A stretch of DNA of 6,354 nucleotides from Nitrospiraceae bacterium (GTDB lineage Bacteria > Nitrospirota > Nitrospiria > Nitrospirales > Nitrospiraceae). The position numbers and the translations under genes are program-made. Location of the stretch: NCBI GenBank assembly GCA_005793285.1, contig SXPO01000249.1, positions 1 through 6,354 on the forward strand, written 5' to 3'. Positions 5,936 through 6,354 of the stretch are shown piece after piece. Below the pieces are notes generated by a model, which saw nothing but the letters and a program-made list of their open reading frames with translations, was not told the origin of the DNA and made no database searches. The first letter of the stretch is position 1. Each line of letters opens with the position of its first letter.

Positions 5936-6354
5936 GCGGGCCGCTTCCGAAAATAACCCTGCCTGAAAAACTCACCCCGGCGCATGATCTCTCCGGGTTC
6001 CATTCCGGGGAGGAGGCGCTCGACGACTGGCTCCGCCGGCGCGCCCTCGCCAATGAAGAAAGCGGGGCGTCACGCACCTATGTCGTATGCGTAAAAAGGA
6101 AGGTCGCCGGCTATTATACCCTCGCCACCGGGGCCGTAGCGCACGCCGATGCGCCCGGCCGCGTGAAGCGGAACGTACCCGACCCCATTCCCGTCATGGT
6201 GCTCGGCCGCCTGGCGGTCGATAGGGAATTCCAAAATCGCGGCATCGGGACGGGCCTGCTGCGGGATGCGGTTTGGCGCACCGTGCAGGCTTCGGAGATC
6301 GCCGGGATACGGGCGATTCTGGTTCATGCGATTTCGGAAGCAGCCAAGGGATTC
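5932..6354 (+). CDS. tacT: GNAT acetyltransferase toxin (TacT-type), 3'-truncated by window edge
   Basis: 141 codons are visible and the frame is open to the last base; family members have about 160-175 residues. Known homologues (TacT, AtaT) acetylate the amino group of aminoacyl-tRNA and stop translation. Seen: the N-terminal LSGFHSGEEALDDWLRRRA (20-38) with the family's F.SG...LD.WL signature, YVVCVKRKVAGYYTLATGAV (50-69), DPIPVMVLGRLAVDR (84-98), and the acetyl-CoA pyrophosphate loop Q101-N-R-G104-I-G106, then LLRDAV and AGIRAILVHAISEAAKGF (124-141). The family's catalytic tyrosine in the FYExxGF motif would come right after the last visible residue, so an intact active site cannot be confirmed here. 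ATG 5932 overlaps the antitoxin stop (ATGA) with no separate strong ribosome binding site, which suggests translational coupling. Which tRNA it targets cannot be predicted from the sequence. Confidence 0.95.
   Translation, partial: MSGPLPKITLPEKLTPAHDLSGFHSGEEALDDWLRRRALANEESGASRTYVVCVKRKVAGYYTLATGAVAHADAPGRVKRNVPDPIPVMVLGRLAVDREFQNRGIGTGLLRDAVWRTVQASEIAGIRAILVHAISEAAKGF

Noticed and set aside
1..6354. CRISPR array, complete insertion sequence, rRNA or tRNA
   Set aside because: No regularly spaced direct repeats, no transposase or integrase frame, and no RNA gene signature seen on either strand.

Overview
The window (about 58-60% GC in its coding parts by eye) looks like a free-living, high-GC Gram-negative-type chromosome. 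Protein style, codon use and the short 'TTCACG / TCATTGG' intergenic repeats remind me of Nitrospira, but that is an inference from memory; no rRNA or other marker is present to settle it.

Left part (1-4245) is core metabolism on the + strand. It opens inside gcvP, the single-chain glycine dehydrogenase of the glycine cleavage system; about 50 N-terminal residues lie outside the window. A 185-base gap carries a repeat-like element with near-perfect terminal inverted repeats, and the element's right end merges with the Shine-Dalgarno sequence of the next gene. That gene encodes a class V PLP-dependent aminotransferase fold with an N-terminal twin-arginine signal, so it is probably exported already folded around its cofactor.

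Middle part (4246-5641) is gene-poor and rich in inverted repeats, with local drops in GC. It holds a perfect 22-base palindrome, a candidate 32-residue single-helix membrane microprotein with its own ribosome binding site, a long imperfect hairpin, a DUF1653 gene on the minus strand, a GC-rich multi-stem block, a short N-terminally eroded HigA-like helix-turn-helix gene without a toxin partner, and a 58-base inverted repeat enclosing two smaller hairpins. This is the composition of a small accessory insertion zone that has collected and lost genes.

Right part (5642-6354) is a TacA-TacT type II toxin-antitoxin operon: a DUF1778 ribbon-helix-helix antitoxin overlapping by four bases (ATGA) a GNAT acetyltransferase toxin, which is cut by the window edge before its catalytic C-terminus. 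The leader contains several TACAAT/ATTGTA- and TACAT/ATGTA-type inverted repeats that fit autorepression by the TacA-TacT complex.

I do not see a clearly new multi-gene system. The most open questions are the microprotein with its upstream palindrome, the 2789-2918 repeat element, and the structured block at 4983-5078.
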